The notes: generated from the letters alone by a model not told the origin. DNA of 9,306 nucleotides from Methylococcaceae bacterium (GCA_005792805.1 SXQV01000249.1:1-9306), one strand, 5' to 3'; numbered from the stretch's first letter, positions 1 to 6,509 are shown. Made by a program: numbers and translations.

Positions 1-1254
1 ATTCTGATTGATGCGCGGCATGGGGTGCAGACACAGACACGCCGTCATAGCTACATCGTCTCGCTGCTGGGTATCCGCCATGTGGTAGTGGCAGTGAACA
101 AGATGGATCTGGTGGATTTCAGCGAGGAGGTATTCGACACGATTCGTGCGGACTATCTCGCCTTCGCCGAAAAGTTGGCGATCAAGGATATCCGCTTCCT
201 GCCCTTGTCCGCCCTAAAGGGTGACAACGTGGTCAATCCCAGTCCGGGCATGCCCTGGTTTACCGGGCAGCCGCTGATGGCCTTGCTGGACAGCATCGAG
301 ATTGCCGACCACCAGAACTTCGTCAATCCGCGTTTTCCGGTGCAATATGTGAACCGGCCCAACCTGAACTTTCGCGGTTACAGCGGTACGGTCGCGGCCG
401 GGATTTTCCGCAAGGGCGATCCGGTCATGGCGCTGCCTTCACGCAAAACCAGTCGCATTGCGTCAATCGTGACCTATGACGGCGAGCTGGAGGCAGCCTT
501 TCCACCGCAGGCAGTGACCCTCACGCTGGAAGACGAAATCGACGTCAGTCGCGGCGATATTCTGGTGCGTCCGGACGACCTGCCGTCACTGGAATCCCGG
601 TTCATGGCGCACATTGTCTGGATGACCGAGGCGGCTTTGGTGCCGGGCCGGCAATACCTGATAAAGCAGAACACGCGCTCGGTGACCGGCTCGGTATCCC
701 GCATCCGCTATCGTATCGACGTCAACACCCAGGCGCATCATCCAGCGACACAGCTACAGCTCAACGAGATTGGCCTGTGCGAGCTTACCCTCAGCGCTCC
801 CATCGCCTTCGACCCCTACATCCTCTGCAAGGATACCGGTTCGTTCATCGTCATCGATAGACTGACCAACGTCACGATTGGGGCGGGAATGATCGTGGGC
901 CTGTCAGATCAAGAGGAATCCAAAGGCCGGGTCACCCTGCAAGAGCGCGAAGTCCGCTTCGGACAGCAAGCCAGCGCTATCTGGCTAGGCCAGGAGCGGG
1001 TAGAACTGGCCTATGAAATGGAACGGCGTTTGTTCAATCTGGGTCATGCCGTGCTGGTGCTGGAAGACGCCAGCCTCGTGCCGCACACCGGCGTCATTAC
1101 TCAGCAGATCACCCGGGCAGGCCTGATTTGCCTGTGTGCGCTGGATGATGACGGGGCAAGTCTCGACCCATCTATCATCCGGGTGCCAGCCGCACTCGAT
1201 TCGGCAGAGGATCTGCTTGGCTGGTTGAGCCGTACGGGCATTCTTCTGACCTGA
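1..1254 (+). CDS. cysN: Sulfate adenylyltransferase subunit 1 (CysN), 5'-truncated by the window edge
   Basis: GTP-hydrolysing subunit of ATP sulfurylase; with CysD it makes adenosine 5'-phosphosulfate (APS) from ATP and sulfate in the cytoplasm. The frame is open from base 1, so the GTG at 25 is not the start; by comparison with E. coli CysN roughly 115 N-terminal residues, including the P-loop and the DTPGH switch, lie outside the window. Visible are ILIDAR, QTRRHS, the G4 motif NKMD (bases 97-108), the G5-like SALKGDN, then the two beta-barrel domains with FPVQYVNRPNLNFRGY, DEIDVSRGD and IDRLTNVTIGAGM. The family's usual end is near base 910, but this protein runs on for about 110 residues that resemble a decayed APS kinase (separate entry). 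cysD would be expected upstream. The gene ends 2 bp from the converging comEC stop, with no terminator between. Identity is secure. Confidence 0.96.
   Translation: MLIDARHGVQTQTRRHSYIVSLLGIRHVVVAVNKMDLVDFSEEVFDTIRADYLAFAEKLAIKDIRFLPLSALKGDNVVNPSPGMPWFTGQPLMALLDSIEIADHQNFVNPRFPVQYVNRPNLNFRGYSGTVAAGIFRKGDPVMALPSRKTSRIASIVTYDGELEAAFPPQAVTLTLEDEIDVSRGDILVRPDDLPSLESRFMAHIVWMTEAALVPGRQYLIKQNTRSVTGSVSRIRYRIDVNTQAHHPATQLQLNEIGLCELTLSAPIAFDPYILCKDTGSFIVIDRLTNVTIGAGMIVGLSDQEESKGRVTLQEREVRFGQQASAIWLGQERVELAYEMERRLFNLGHAVLVLEDASLVPHTGVITQQITRAGLICLCALDDDGASLDPSIIRVPAALDSAEDLLGWLSRTGILLT
931..1251 (+). other. Vestigial APS-kinase-like domain at the CysN C-terminus (no P-loop)
   Basis: About 107 codons in frame with cysN. 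By recalled comparison with CysC and CysNC proteins, the entry segment VTLQEREVRFGQQ matches the segment that precedes the kinase fold, and ASAIWLG matches the first strand. The GLSGxGKST P-loop is absent; the sequence goes directly to QERVELAYEMERRLFNLGHA, which resembles the first helix. The DGDN motif reads LEDAS, and the LGFS/ENIRR substrate segment is missing. TRAGLICLCAL matches the AGLxxxxAF strand, and DLLGWLSRTGI resembles the last helix. A full APS kinase is about 200 residues, so roughly half is gone, mainly the ATP- and APS-binding parts. Phosphorylation of APS to PAPS is therefore not expected here. The frame is intact, which suggests the remnant is tolerated or keeps a structural role (inference). 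The alignment was made by eye. Confidence 0.75.
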
Positions 1255-1256
1255 AA

Positions 1257-3581
1257 CTAAGGCACCGTCCAATAATGCCGGTGCTGCTGACGCCAGCCCT
1301 GTGGTATCAGGAGACTGGGGTTAGCCCCGACATCGAGGCTAATGGCACCGCTTTCACCGGTACTCATGACGGCGACCCGGTGAGCCTCGTAACGGGCCAG
1401 CACAGAGGAATGGGGAAAGCCGAATCGATTCAGGTAACCCGAGGGTATCAGCGCCCACGTCGGGCTGACTCGTTCGACAAATCCCTCTGTCGATGAAGTC
1501 TTGCTACCGTGATGTGGCACGACCAGCACGTCGCTCCTCAGCCTGGATGCATCCCTTTCCAGCAACCGCCGCTCTCCCTCGGCTTCGATATCGCCGGTCA
1601 ACAGCACACTGCCGCCCCTGGCGCTTACCTTAAGCACACAGGAACTGTCATTTTCCTTTCCTCCCGGGCCAACCGGGCCCAGCATTTCAAAGCTAACGCC
1701 ATCCCACTCCCATTGCTGTCCGGCCATGCAGGCCGTGGCATGAGCCTCTTTGAAAAGCGCCGGCACGCTGGTGTAGAGTGCGCCCACGATCAAGCTGTCC
1801 AGCAGAGACCGGGCACCACCGATGTGATCGTTATCGCCATGGCTCACAATCAGGGCATCCAGTCGATCGATTCCACGCCCATGAAGATAGGGGCCGATCA
1901 CCGCGCTGCCCATATCAAAGCTGTCACTAAGGCGGGCGCCGGTATCGAACACTAAAGTCTTGCTGTGTGTTTCTATCACGGCGGCAAGGCCCTGCCCCAC
2001 ATCGAGCAAGGTCAGGCGATACCCGCCGCTCTCCATCCGCTCGGGTTGATTAAAAACCGCCGGGAACAGCATCACCAGCCCCAGCCAACGGCCCGGTAGC
2101 CCCTGCGGTGCCAGCAGCAGCAGAATACCGGGCAAGGCAAAGACAATGCACCAGCCTGCCGGCTCAGCATGCGTCCATTGCGCATAGGGCAGCGCCGAGA
2201 TCCATTCCAGCACGCGCCATGCACTTTGCATGATGAAGTCTGCCAGCCCCAATAAGCCCTGACCCACTGGCGGGATCACCGCAAGAAGCAACGTCCCCGT
2301 CAGGCAGAGCGGTATCAGCAGCGTCCCCAGAATCGGCACAGCGAGCAAGTTGGCAACCGGCGAAACCAGCGACACCTGACCAAAGAAAATCAGCAACAAA
2401 GGCGCCAGACCGATCGCCGTAATCCAGTTGATGCGCCAGATCAAGCGGTCGGGTCCACTGTGGCCCAGTCGTCCGGAAACCGTATAGCCGATCAGCGCCA
2501 CCGCCCCAAATGACAGCCAGAATCCTGGTGCCAGCACGGCCAATGGATCCCATAGCAATACAGCGATCAATGCCAGCGCGAGAACATGAGAAGTACGGAG
2601 GGGCCGCCGGCAGAAAATGCCGCCCATCGCCACCGCGATCATGATCATGGCGCGCTGGGTTGGAATGGCGAAATCCGCCAGCGCCGAGTACAACGCTGCC
2701 GCCAGCAATCCGGCCCAGGCAGCCAGACTCGGCGGTGACCAGCGCATGACTCCCAGCCGGGCCGTTGCCCCGAGCGTCAACACGAAGACGAACCCAGCGA
2801 TCAGACCGATATGAGAACCCGAGATCGCGATGAGATGCGCCGTGCCGGTTCTCCGCAGAACCTCCCACTGAGGTTGCGTAATGCCATCCTGCTCCCCCAT
2901 GGTCAGGGCCTTCAACAGACCGGCAACGGGACTATCCCCGAGAGCCAAGCCCAAGCGGTCATAAAGGTGCTGTCGTGCGGACGGTATCAGGGCAGCCAGA
3001 CTCGGCGAGGCTCCAGCAGATCGATTCTCCGGAGTATCGCGCACATAGCCCACCGCACGGATACCCTGTGCAAAGAGCCATTGCTCATAATCAAATCCCC
3101 CCGGATTCATCATGCCGCGCGGCTGCCGAAGACTGAGCCGCAGCCGCCAGGATTCGCCCGCTTTCACCGGCTGCACTCCGTCATACCAGCTAACCCGCAC
3201 TATCCGGGGAACCCCCTGGTGCGCTGGCTCGATGACCTGTGTGACTCTAAAGTCGAAGCGCAAGCCTCGATCCATCGGGCTGGGAATGCCAATAACCCGG
3301 CCCTCGACCAGCACCTCCTGACGGCCGTCACGCTCCGGCAAAGCATCCGTCAGCCGTAATGCCCCGTAAACCCAGGCCCAGACGAACCCAAGCACTACGG
3401 CCATCAACATCACTTGGCGATGCCGCAAAAGCGGGAACAGCGCAATACCCAAAGGAATACCTGCCCACCCCGGAGGTAGCACCGGCAGCCGTTGGAGTAT
3501 CAGCATCCCCATCGTCAGTCCCAGCGCAAAACGCATTACCGTGATGTCTGGGGGTCTGGACGAAGACTGGCCTGCCACCAT
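1257..3581 (-). CDS. comEC: ComEC/Rec2 family DNA-uptake channel protein
   Basis: Inner-membrane protein that carries single-stranded DNA into the cytoplasm during natural transformation. At 774 residues it is full length for the family. The order is N-terminal membrane segments (about 17-75), the small soluble DUF4131 region (about 85-185), the polytopic Competence domain (about 215-510) with the typical ISGSHIGL (254-260 region) and PTQRAMIM, and a C-terminal metallo-beta-lactamase-like domain (about 520-755). That last domain keeps LLDVGQG (525-531), FDTG, SHGDNDHIGG (580-589), LTGDIE (661-666) and VPHHGSKTSS, so metal-binding residues look intact, consistent with the proposed strand-degrading nuclease role. 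The chosen ATG at 3581 has GAAGG directly against it with no spacer, so initiation looks weak; ATG at codon 16 (3536) is an alternative but has no better site. It follows fmdB after a 168-bp gap and may be transcribed separately. No other competence genes are in view. Confidence 0.95.
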   Translation of the reverse strand: MVAGQSSSRPPDITVMRFALGLTMGMLILQRLPVLPPGWAGIPLGIALFPLLRHRQVMLMAVVLGFVWAWVYGALRLTDALPERDGRQEVLVEGRVIGIPSPMDRGLRFDFRVTQVIEPAHQGVPRIVRVSWYDGVQPVKAGESWRLRLSLRQPRGMMNPGGFDYEQWLFAQGIRAVGYVRDTPENRSAGASPSLAALIPSARQHLYDRLGLALGDSPVAGLLKALTMGEQDGITQPQWEVLRRTGTAHLIAISGSHIGLIAGFVFVLTLGATARLGVMRWSPPSLAAWAGLLAAALYSALADFAIPTQRAMIMIAVAMGGIFCRRPLRTSHVLALALIAVLLWDPLAVLAPGFWLSFGAVALIGYTVSGRLGHSGPDRLIWRINWITAIGLAPLLLIFFGQVSLVSPVANLLAVPILGTLLIPLCLTGTLLLAVIPPVGQGLLGLADFIMQSAWRVLEWISALPYAQWTHAEPAGWCIVFALPGILLLLAPQGLPGRWLGLVMLFPAVFNQPERMESGGYRLTLLDVGQGLAAVIETHSKTLVFDTGARLSDSFDMGSAVIGPYLHGRGIDRLDALIVSHGDNDHIGGARSLLDSLIVGALYTSVPALFKEAHATACMAGQQWEWDGVSFEMLGPVGPGGKENDSSCVLKVSARGGSVLLTGDIEAEGERRLLERDASRLRSDVLVVPHHGSKTSSTEGFVERVSPTWALIPSGYLNRFGFPHSSVLARYEAHRVAVMSTGESGAISLDVGANPSLLIPQGWRQQHRHYWTVP

Positions 3582-3682
3582 CCTTCAATACAGATGACTT
3601 AAAGGGCGGGCAGGGAACAGCGGCCCGGCGTCAGAACCAGGTTGCGCGCGGGGGCACACCGGAGATGTGTCATCGGGAGATT

Positions 3683-3715
3683 GCGGCTCGCGGTGATTAA
3701 AAAGCCACGAGCCGC
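3683..3715 (-). terminator. Hairpin between fmdB and comEC, possible terminator or mRNA-end structure
   Basis: The arms GCGGCTCG and CGAGCCGC (3683-3690 and 3708-3715) are perfect complements. On the minus strand the stem extends inward by a G-U pair and two G-C pairs to 11 bp, closing an 11-nt loop that contains five T. It starts 34 nt after the fmdB stop. No T-run follows on either strand, so it is not a standard intrinsic terminator; it could stabilise the fmdB mRNA 3' end or weaken read-through into comEC. Confidence 0.4.
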
Positions 3716-3749
3716 CCACAAGCCGGTAGGGAAAGACGGGCTTACCCGC

Positions 3750-3980
3750 TCAATGCTTATGCCCACACATTCCGGAACCACAACCGCCACCTTGAAACGC
3801 CGGAGCCGCGCAAGCGGGCTCGGCGTAACTGCTGCTACTGCGGCCATGAATGGCGGGAGCAGAAACCAGCTTCTTGACCTCCGCACCGCAGAGCGGACAG
3901 GACGGCGCCGAGTCGCTGATCTTGTGCATGGCGGTGAATGGATGGGAACAGGACTTACATTGGTAATCGTAGGTAGGCAT
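3750..3980 (-). CDS. FmdB-type small zinc ribbon protein
   Basis: A 76-residue protein of the FmdB/CxxC_CxxC_SSSS family, whose molecular role is poorly defined; the name comes from a putative regulator of formamidase/amidase genes. The family start MPTYDYQC is present. A zinc ribbon is formed by C8-x2-C11 and C28-x2-C31, followed by the usual KKLVSAPAIHG. The tail is rich in Gly, Cys and His (C57, C67, C72, H74, H76, ending CGSGMCGHKH), which could bind a second metal ion. The start is well supported: AGAAGGTG lies 7 nt upstream of the ATG at 3980. It sits 48 bp after hemJ on the same strand, so the two may share a transcript. In many proteobacteria fmdB sits near aspS; that gene is not in this window. 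Family assignment is sure, function is not. Confidence 0.9.
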   Translation of the reverse strand: MPTYDYQCKSCSHPFTAMHKISDSAPSCPLCGAEVKKLVSAPAIHGRSSSSYAEPACAAPAFQGGGCGSGMCGHKH

Positions 3981-4028
3981 GAATTAGCACCTTCTAGGAA
4001 AGGGGTTTACTTCAATGGGTCAATTCAC

Positions 4029-4451
4029 TCAGAACGGCTTCAATACAGCCAGCAACACGATGCCGATCAGGAACAGCACAGGCACCTCATTCATCCAGCG
4101 ATAATAAACGTGGCCACGCTGGTTGCGGTCGTTTTTGAAATCGAGCAGCCAGCGACCGCACTGGATATGGTAAAGCACCAAAAACGCCAGCAATGCGAAC
4201 TTGGCATGGAGCCAGCCGCTGTGGCCATTACTGGCCCAGGCGTAGTCCGCCAGCATCCAGATGCCGAAGAGGAAGGTCAGGATCATCCCTGGCGTCGTAA
4301 TACCCCAATACAGCTTCCGTTCCATCACTTTGAATCGTTCAAGGCTGATCGTGTCATTCGACATCGCATGATAAACAAATAGCCGGGGCAAATAGAACAG
4401 CCCGGCGAACCAGGTCACCATCGAAATCAGGTGGAAGGCTTTCAGCCACAT
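4029..4451 (-). CDS. hemJ: HemJ, membrane protoporphyrinogen IX oxidase (CopD/UPF0093 family)
   Basis: Inner-membrane enzyme for the penultimate step of haem synthesis, oxidation of protoporphyrinogen IX to protoporphyrin IX, in bacteria that lack HemG or HemY. At 140 residues the length is typical. About four hydrophobic helices are visible (roughly 4-27, 50-72, 82-103, 122-138). Family landmarks are the N-terminal WLKAFHLI with H7, the GLFYLPRLFVYH segment, MERKLYW followed by TTPGM, and GWLHAKFALL containing K84. Conserved His and Lys residues are reported as essential in the family; H7 and K84 are the likely equivalents here, assigned from memory. AAGGAG lies 9 nt before the ATG, which supports the start. 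The gene begins 51 bp past the terminator stem that closes the upstream Tim44-like gene, so it should have its own promoter, but none is clear by eye. Confidence 0.92.
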   Translation of the reverse strand: MWLKAFHLISMVTWFAGLFYLPRLFVYHAMSNDTISLERFKVMERKLYWGITTPGMILTFLFGIWMLADYAWASNGHSGWLHAKFALLAFLVLYHIQCGRWLLDFKNDRNQRGHVYYRWMNEVPVLFLIGIVLLAVLKPF

Positions 4452-4501
4452 CTTGGGAAGCTCCTTGTTCGCCGATGCCTCAGGCCGACATCAGCGCAGA
4501 T

Positions 4502-4532
4502 AAAAGCCGGCGGGGTCAAGAACCCCGCCAGC
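4502..4532 (-). terminator. Intrinsic terminator after the Tim44-domain gene
   Basis: Read on the minus strand, GCTGGCGGGGT and ACCCCGCCGGC pair over 11 bp with one G-U, around the 5-nt loop TCTTG, and TTTTAT follows at once. It begins 22 nt after the stop codon at 4555. Stem, loop size and T-run all fit a Rho-independent terminator, so the Tim44-like gene is probably its own transcription unit, separate from hemJ. Confidence 0.85.
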
Positions 4533-4554
4533 CAAATGAAAAGCGGGGCAAGAA

Positions 4555-5529
4555 TCAGTCTTCCAGCTGCTGAATCCCGTCGAGGAACCAGGTCGGCTGG
4601 CGGCTGTTTCGAGACCGCGTGAAATGCCAGACTTCACGCACCTGACTGGGTCTTGCATCACGCTCCTCGCGCATTAGCACATCGAAAAGAACCGTGACTT
4701 CCCTGTCGGAGCCAACATCACGCACTTCAAGCAACTCGACGTCCACCTTGAGCAGCTCAGTGCTGTTCTCGGCACCACCGCGCGCCAGAATCTGTTCCTG
4801 CAACTCGGCAAACACCTTGTCGGTGGTCAGACCACGCAATTCGGCCACATCGCCGTCATCCCAGGCTTTCTGCATCATCTCATAGGCGGCCCTGGCCCCG
4901 CTCAGGAAAGCCGGGGTGTCGAAGTCAGCCGGAACGGGAGCCGGGGCACCGGTGCCACCCGAAAAACCACCCTTACGCGAGAGAATGTCAGTATCAAAAC
5001 CCGCACCACCACCTTCACCACCAGAATCGTGTGCATGGCGACCATAGACGGAGTCGGCCCCTCTAGCGTCCTCGCCGTAGTAACCGGCACCAGTCGGGGC
5101 AGCACGCTCGGCACTGTGCCGGCGGGCGGCGAAAAGTTTGAACAGCAGGAACGCCACACCCCCAAAAATGAGGATATCGAGGAAATTGATGTGTTCGAAT
5201 CCCCCCCCCATAAAAAGGGCGCCCAGCAACCCACCCAGCGCAAGGCCGCCAAGAAAGCGACCGATACCACCACGTTGGGCCAGGTTATTCCGCATGGCCT
5301 GATTACGCTGTTGCGCAGCCGACATGGCTGGCTGCTGAGCAGGTGCGCCGGGCCGGTTCATGCCTGGATTCATCGGACTCGGCGAGCGCTGATACGGCAT
5401 ATTGTAGGAGGGACGGCTACCGAAAGACCGGCCCCCACCCATACGTGCGGCAAAGGCGTCGGAGACGCTGGCAGTCAATACCAACAAACCCATCAGGGCA
5501 CTCAATACAAAACCAGTTCTTTTGTTCAT
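4555..5529 (-). CDS. Tim44-like domain membrane protein with signal peptide
   Basis: A 324-residue protein of the bacterial Tim44-like family, related to the mitochondrial inner-membrane import factor Tim44 and ribosomal protein MRPL45; its role in bacteria is not established. It starts with a signal sequence (MNKRTG, hydrophobic 7-20, likely cleavage after AFA near 27-28), then a low-complexity Gly/Ser/Pro/Gln/Asn/Met stretch (29-86). Two hydrophobic segments follow, a Gly-rich one (91-110) and a stronger one (115-133), then a basic RR patch and a Gly-rich linker (145-200). The Tim44 fold covers about 203-322, with FLSGARAAYEMMQKAW, VDVELLEV, DREVTVLFDV and EVWHFTR before a Trp-containing end. 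CAGGA lies about 9 nt before the ATG, supporting the start. Inference: the protein is anchored by the 115-133 helix; the side on which the domain sits is uncertain. A run of nine G lies in codons 107-110. Confidence 0.88.
   Translation of the reverse strand: MNKRTGFVLSALMGLLVLTASVSDAFAARMGGGRSFGSRPSYNMPYQRSPSPMNPGMNRPGAPAQQPAMSAAQQRNQAMRNNLAQRGGIGRFLGGLALGGLLGALFMGGGFEHINFLDILIFGGVAFLLFKLFAARRHSAERAAPTGAGYYGEDARGADSVYGRHAHDSGGEGGGAGFDTDILSRKGGFSGGTGAPAPVPADFDTPAFLSGARAAYEMMQKAWDDGDVAELRGLTTDKVFAELQEQILARGGAENSTELLKVDVELLEVRDVGSDREVTVLFDVLMREERDARPSQVREVWHFTRSRNSRQPTWFLDGIQQLED
5201..5209 (-). repeat. Nine-G homopolymer inside the Tim44-domain gene
   Basis: Nine C on the plus strand, read as nine G in the coding strand, spell the end of ATG and the glycines of MGGGF just before the main membrane helix. 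Loss of one G moves reading into a frame that stays open to 4902; gain of one G meets a TAG near 5070. Either change removes the whole Tim44 domain. The run is directly visible; slippage at it is inference. Confidence 0.9.
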
Positions 5530-5565
5530 CTAAATTAATCCTGCCGAATGAAGGACGCAGTACAC

Positions 5566-5593
5566 GATGTATGTTTGATCGACCAAAAATCAA
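5566..5593 (-). promoter_or_regulatory. Possible sigma-70-type promoter for the Tim44-domain gene
   Basis: On the minus strand TTGATT (5593-5588) is followed after 16 nt by TACATC (5571-5566). The -35 match is fair and the -10 match is poor. It would start a transcript some 30 nt before the start codon. The spacing and position are reasonable, but the boxes are weak. Confidence 0.25.
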
Positions 5594-5642
5594 GCCAGTG
5601 CTGCAATGGAAAGCTGGGACATGCAACCGCCGCCCATAGTTC

Positions 5643-5698
5643 AGGGGCTGCGCCCCTCTGTTGAGGCGAAGCCAGCCACGAAGTCGCCCGCAGGCGAC
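5643..5698. repeat. GC-rich inverted-repeat cluster in the divergent spacer
   Basis: Two perfect short hairpins lie 25 nt apart: AGGGGC-TGC-GCCCCT (5643-5657) and GTCGCC-CGCA-GGCGAC (5683-5698). The sequence between them adds GGCGAAGCC and can pair GGCGA with the TCGCC of the second hairpin, so alternative folds exist. The cluster sits between the Tim44-like gene and yccA, upstream of the likely yccA promoter, and encodes no convincing protein. It could be a dispersed REP-like element, a small RNA or a regulatory structure. Whether it recurs in the genome cannot be seen here. Confidence 0.5.
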
Positions 5699-5714
5699 CG
5701 CTGACTATTCCCCT

Positions 5715-5745
5715 TTTACAGTCTGCCCACAAACTACTGTACCAT
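5715..5745 (+). promoter_or_regulatory. Possible yccA promoter
   Basis: TTTACA (5715-5720) resembles a -35 box, and TACCAT (5740-5745) matches four of six -10 positions. The 19-nt spacer is long. The predicted start would leave a leader of roughly 35-40 nt before the ATG at 5789. This is the best candidate in the spacer but remains tentative. Confidence 0.3.
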
Positions 5746-5777
5746 TTTGCTGTCTTATCGCTCGCCCCTTATTTCAT

Positions 5778-5782
5778 GGAGA
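5778..5782 (+). promoter_or_regulatory. Ribosome binding site that fixes the yccA start
   Basis: GGAGA lies 6 nt before the ATG at 5789. It favours this ATG over the in-frame upstream TTG at 5747, which would add 14 residues absent from the family and would overlap the promoter region. Confidence 0.75.
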
Positions 5783-5788
5783 CTTCGC

Positions 5789-6463
5789 ATGAACCAAACC
5801 GAAACTGTTATCAGCCGTCGCGCCCCCGGCCTCCTGGAGACTCACCGAGTTTTGCGCAACACTTACGCACTGCTGGCCATGACGCTGATTTTTAGCGCCG
5901 TCTGCGCCGGCGCAGCCATGATGCTGGAACTGCCCTACCCCGGTGTTCTGGTGACGCTGGCCGGCTATTTCGGCCTGCTTTACCTGGTCAATCGTTTCAA
6001 CGATCGCGCCCTGGGTCTTTTGTTCCTGTTTGCACTAACCGGATTCATGGGCATGACCCTGGGTCCGATCCTCAATGGCTACATTGGCCGTTTCGCCAAT
6101 GGGACGGAGCTGGTAGCCATGGCTCTGGGCGGTACCGGCCTGACTTTCCTCGGGCTTTCCGCTTACGCACTGATCAGCCGCAAGGATTTCAGCTTCATGG
6201 GCGGCATGCTCGGTGCCGGCATCCTGGTCGCTTTTCTGGCCGGACTCGCCGCAGTCTTCATCCCCGGCCTGACCGGACTCTCCATGGCCGTCTCGGTCAT
6301 GTTCGTCCTGCTGATGTCCGGGATGATCCTTTTCCAGACCAGTGCCATCATTCATGGCGGCGAGACTAACTACATCAGCGCCACACTGACCCTGTTCGTC
6401 ACCCTCTACAACCTGTTCACCAGTCTGCTCCAGCTCTTCGGCATCATCGAAGGCAAGGACTGA
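5789..6463 (+). CDS. yccA: BAX inhibitor-1/YccA family inner-membrane protein
   Basis: A 224-residue polytopic protein, close in length and sequence to E. coli YccA (219 residues), which binds the FtsH protease and slows its attack on membrane substrates such as SecY; other family members act as calcium leak channels. Seven hydrophobic helices can be placed at about 23-45, 49-69, 74-96, 107-128, 137-158, 163-185 and 198-220. Strong family landmarks are THRVLRNTYALL near the N-terminus, FALTGFMGMTLGPILN, AMALGGTGLTF, RKDFSFMGGMLGAGI and IIHGGETNYISATLTL before the last helix. The start at 5789 is set by the GGAGA site and by the family's usual N-terminus. It is divergent from the Tim44-like gene and is followed 12 bp after its stop by a long hairpin, so it is probably monocistronic. 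Confidence 0.94.
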   Translation: MNQTETVISRRAPGLLETHRVLRNTYALLAMTLIFSAVCAGAAMMLELPYPGVLVTLAGYFGLLYLVNRFNDRALGLLFLFALTGFMGMTLGPILNGYIGRFANGTELVAMALGGTGLTFLGLSAYALISRKDFSFMGGMLGAGILVAFLAGLAAVFIPGLTGLSMAVSVMFVLLMSGMILFQTSAIIHGGETNYISATLTLFVTLYNLFTSLLQLFGIIEGKD

Positions 6464-6475
6464 GCGTATTCCCCC

Positions 6476-6509
6476 TAGTCCGTTGCTCACAATGAGCAGC
6501 GGACTATTT
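6476..6509 (+). terminator. Intrinsic terminator after yccA
   Basis: The arms at 6476-6488 and 6494-6506 pair over 13 bp with a single G-U, around the 5-nt loop ACAAT. They are followed by TTT and then CCCC. The stem is long and well placed 12 bp after the yccA stop, but the T-run is short, so termination may be partial. ATTCCCC before and ATTTCCCC after the stem form a short direct repeat. Confidence 0.75.

Noticed and set aside
25..27. GTG at 25 as a cysN start
   Set aside because: The frame is open to base 1 and the residues before it (ILIDARHG) match internal CysN sequence, so the gene simply enters from the left.
1509..3359. Open frames of 148-234 codons overlapping comEC on both strands
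   Set aside because: comEC is continuous and full length with all its motifs; the other frames show no domain and no ribosome site.
3599..3749. A possible small gene between fmdB and comEC
   Set aside because: The only open frame there is the end of a frame overlapping fmdB; no start with a ribosome site was seen within the gap itself.
3642..4382. A 246-codon plus-strand open frame opposite fmdB and hemJ
   Set aside because: It is antisense to two well-recognised genes with good ribosome sites, has no family resemblance, and its composition is that of a shadow frame in GC-rich DNA.
5535..5732. A 65-codon minus-strand frame across the divergent spacer
   Set aside because: It runs through the inverted repeats and the Tim44-like gene's leader, with no family resemblance or ribosome site; structure explains the region better.
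5747..5788. TTG start adding 14 residues to yccA
   Set aside because: The ATG at 5789 has a GGAGA site at the right distance and matches the family N-terminus; the TTG lies next to the candidate promoter.
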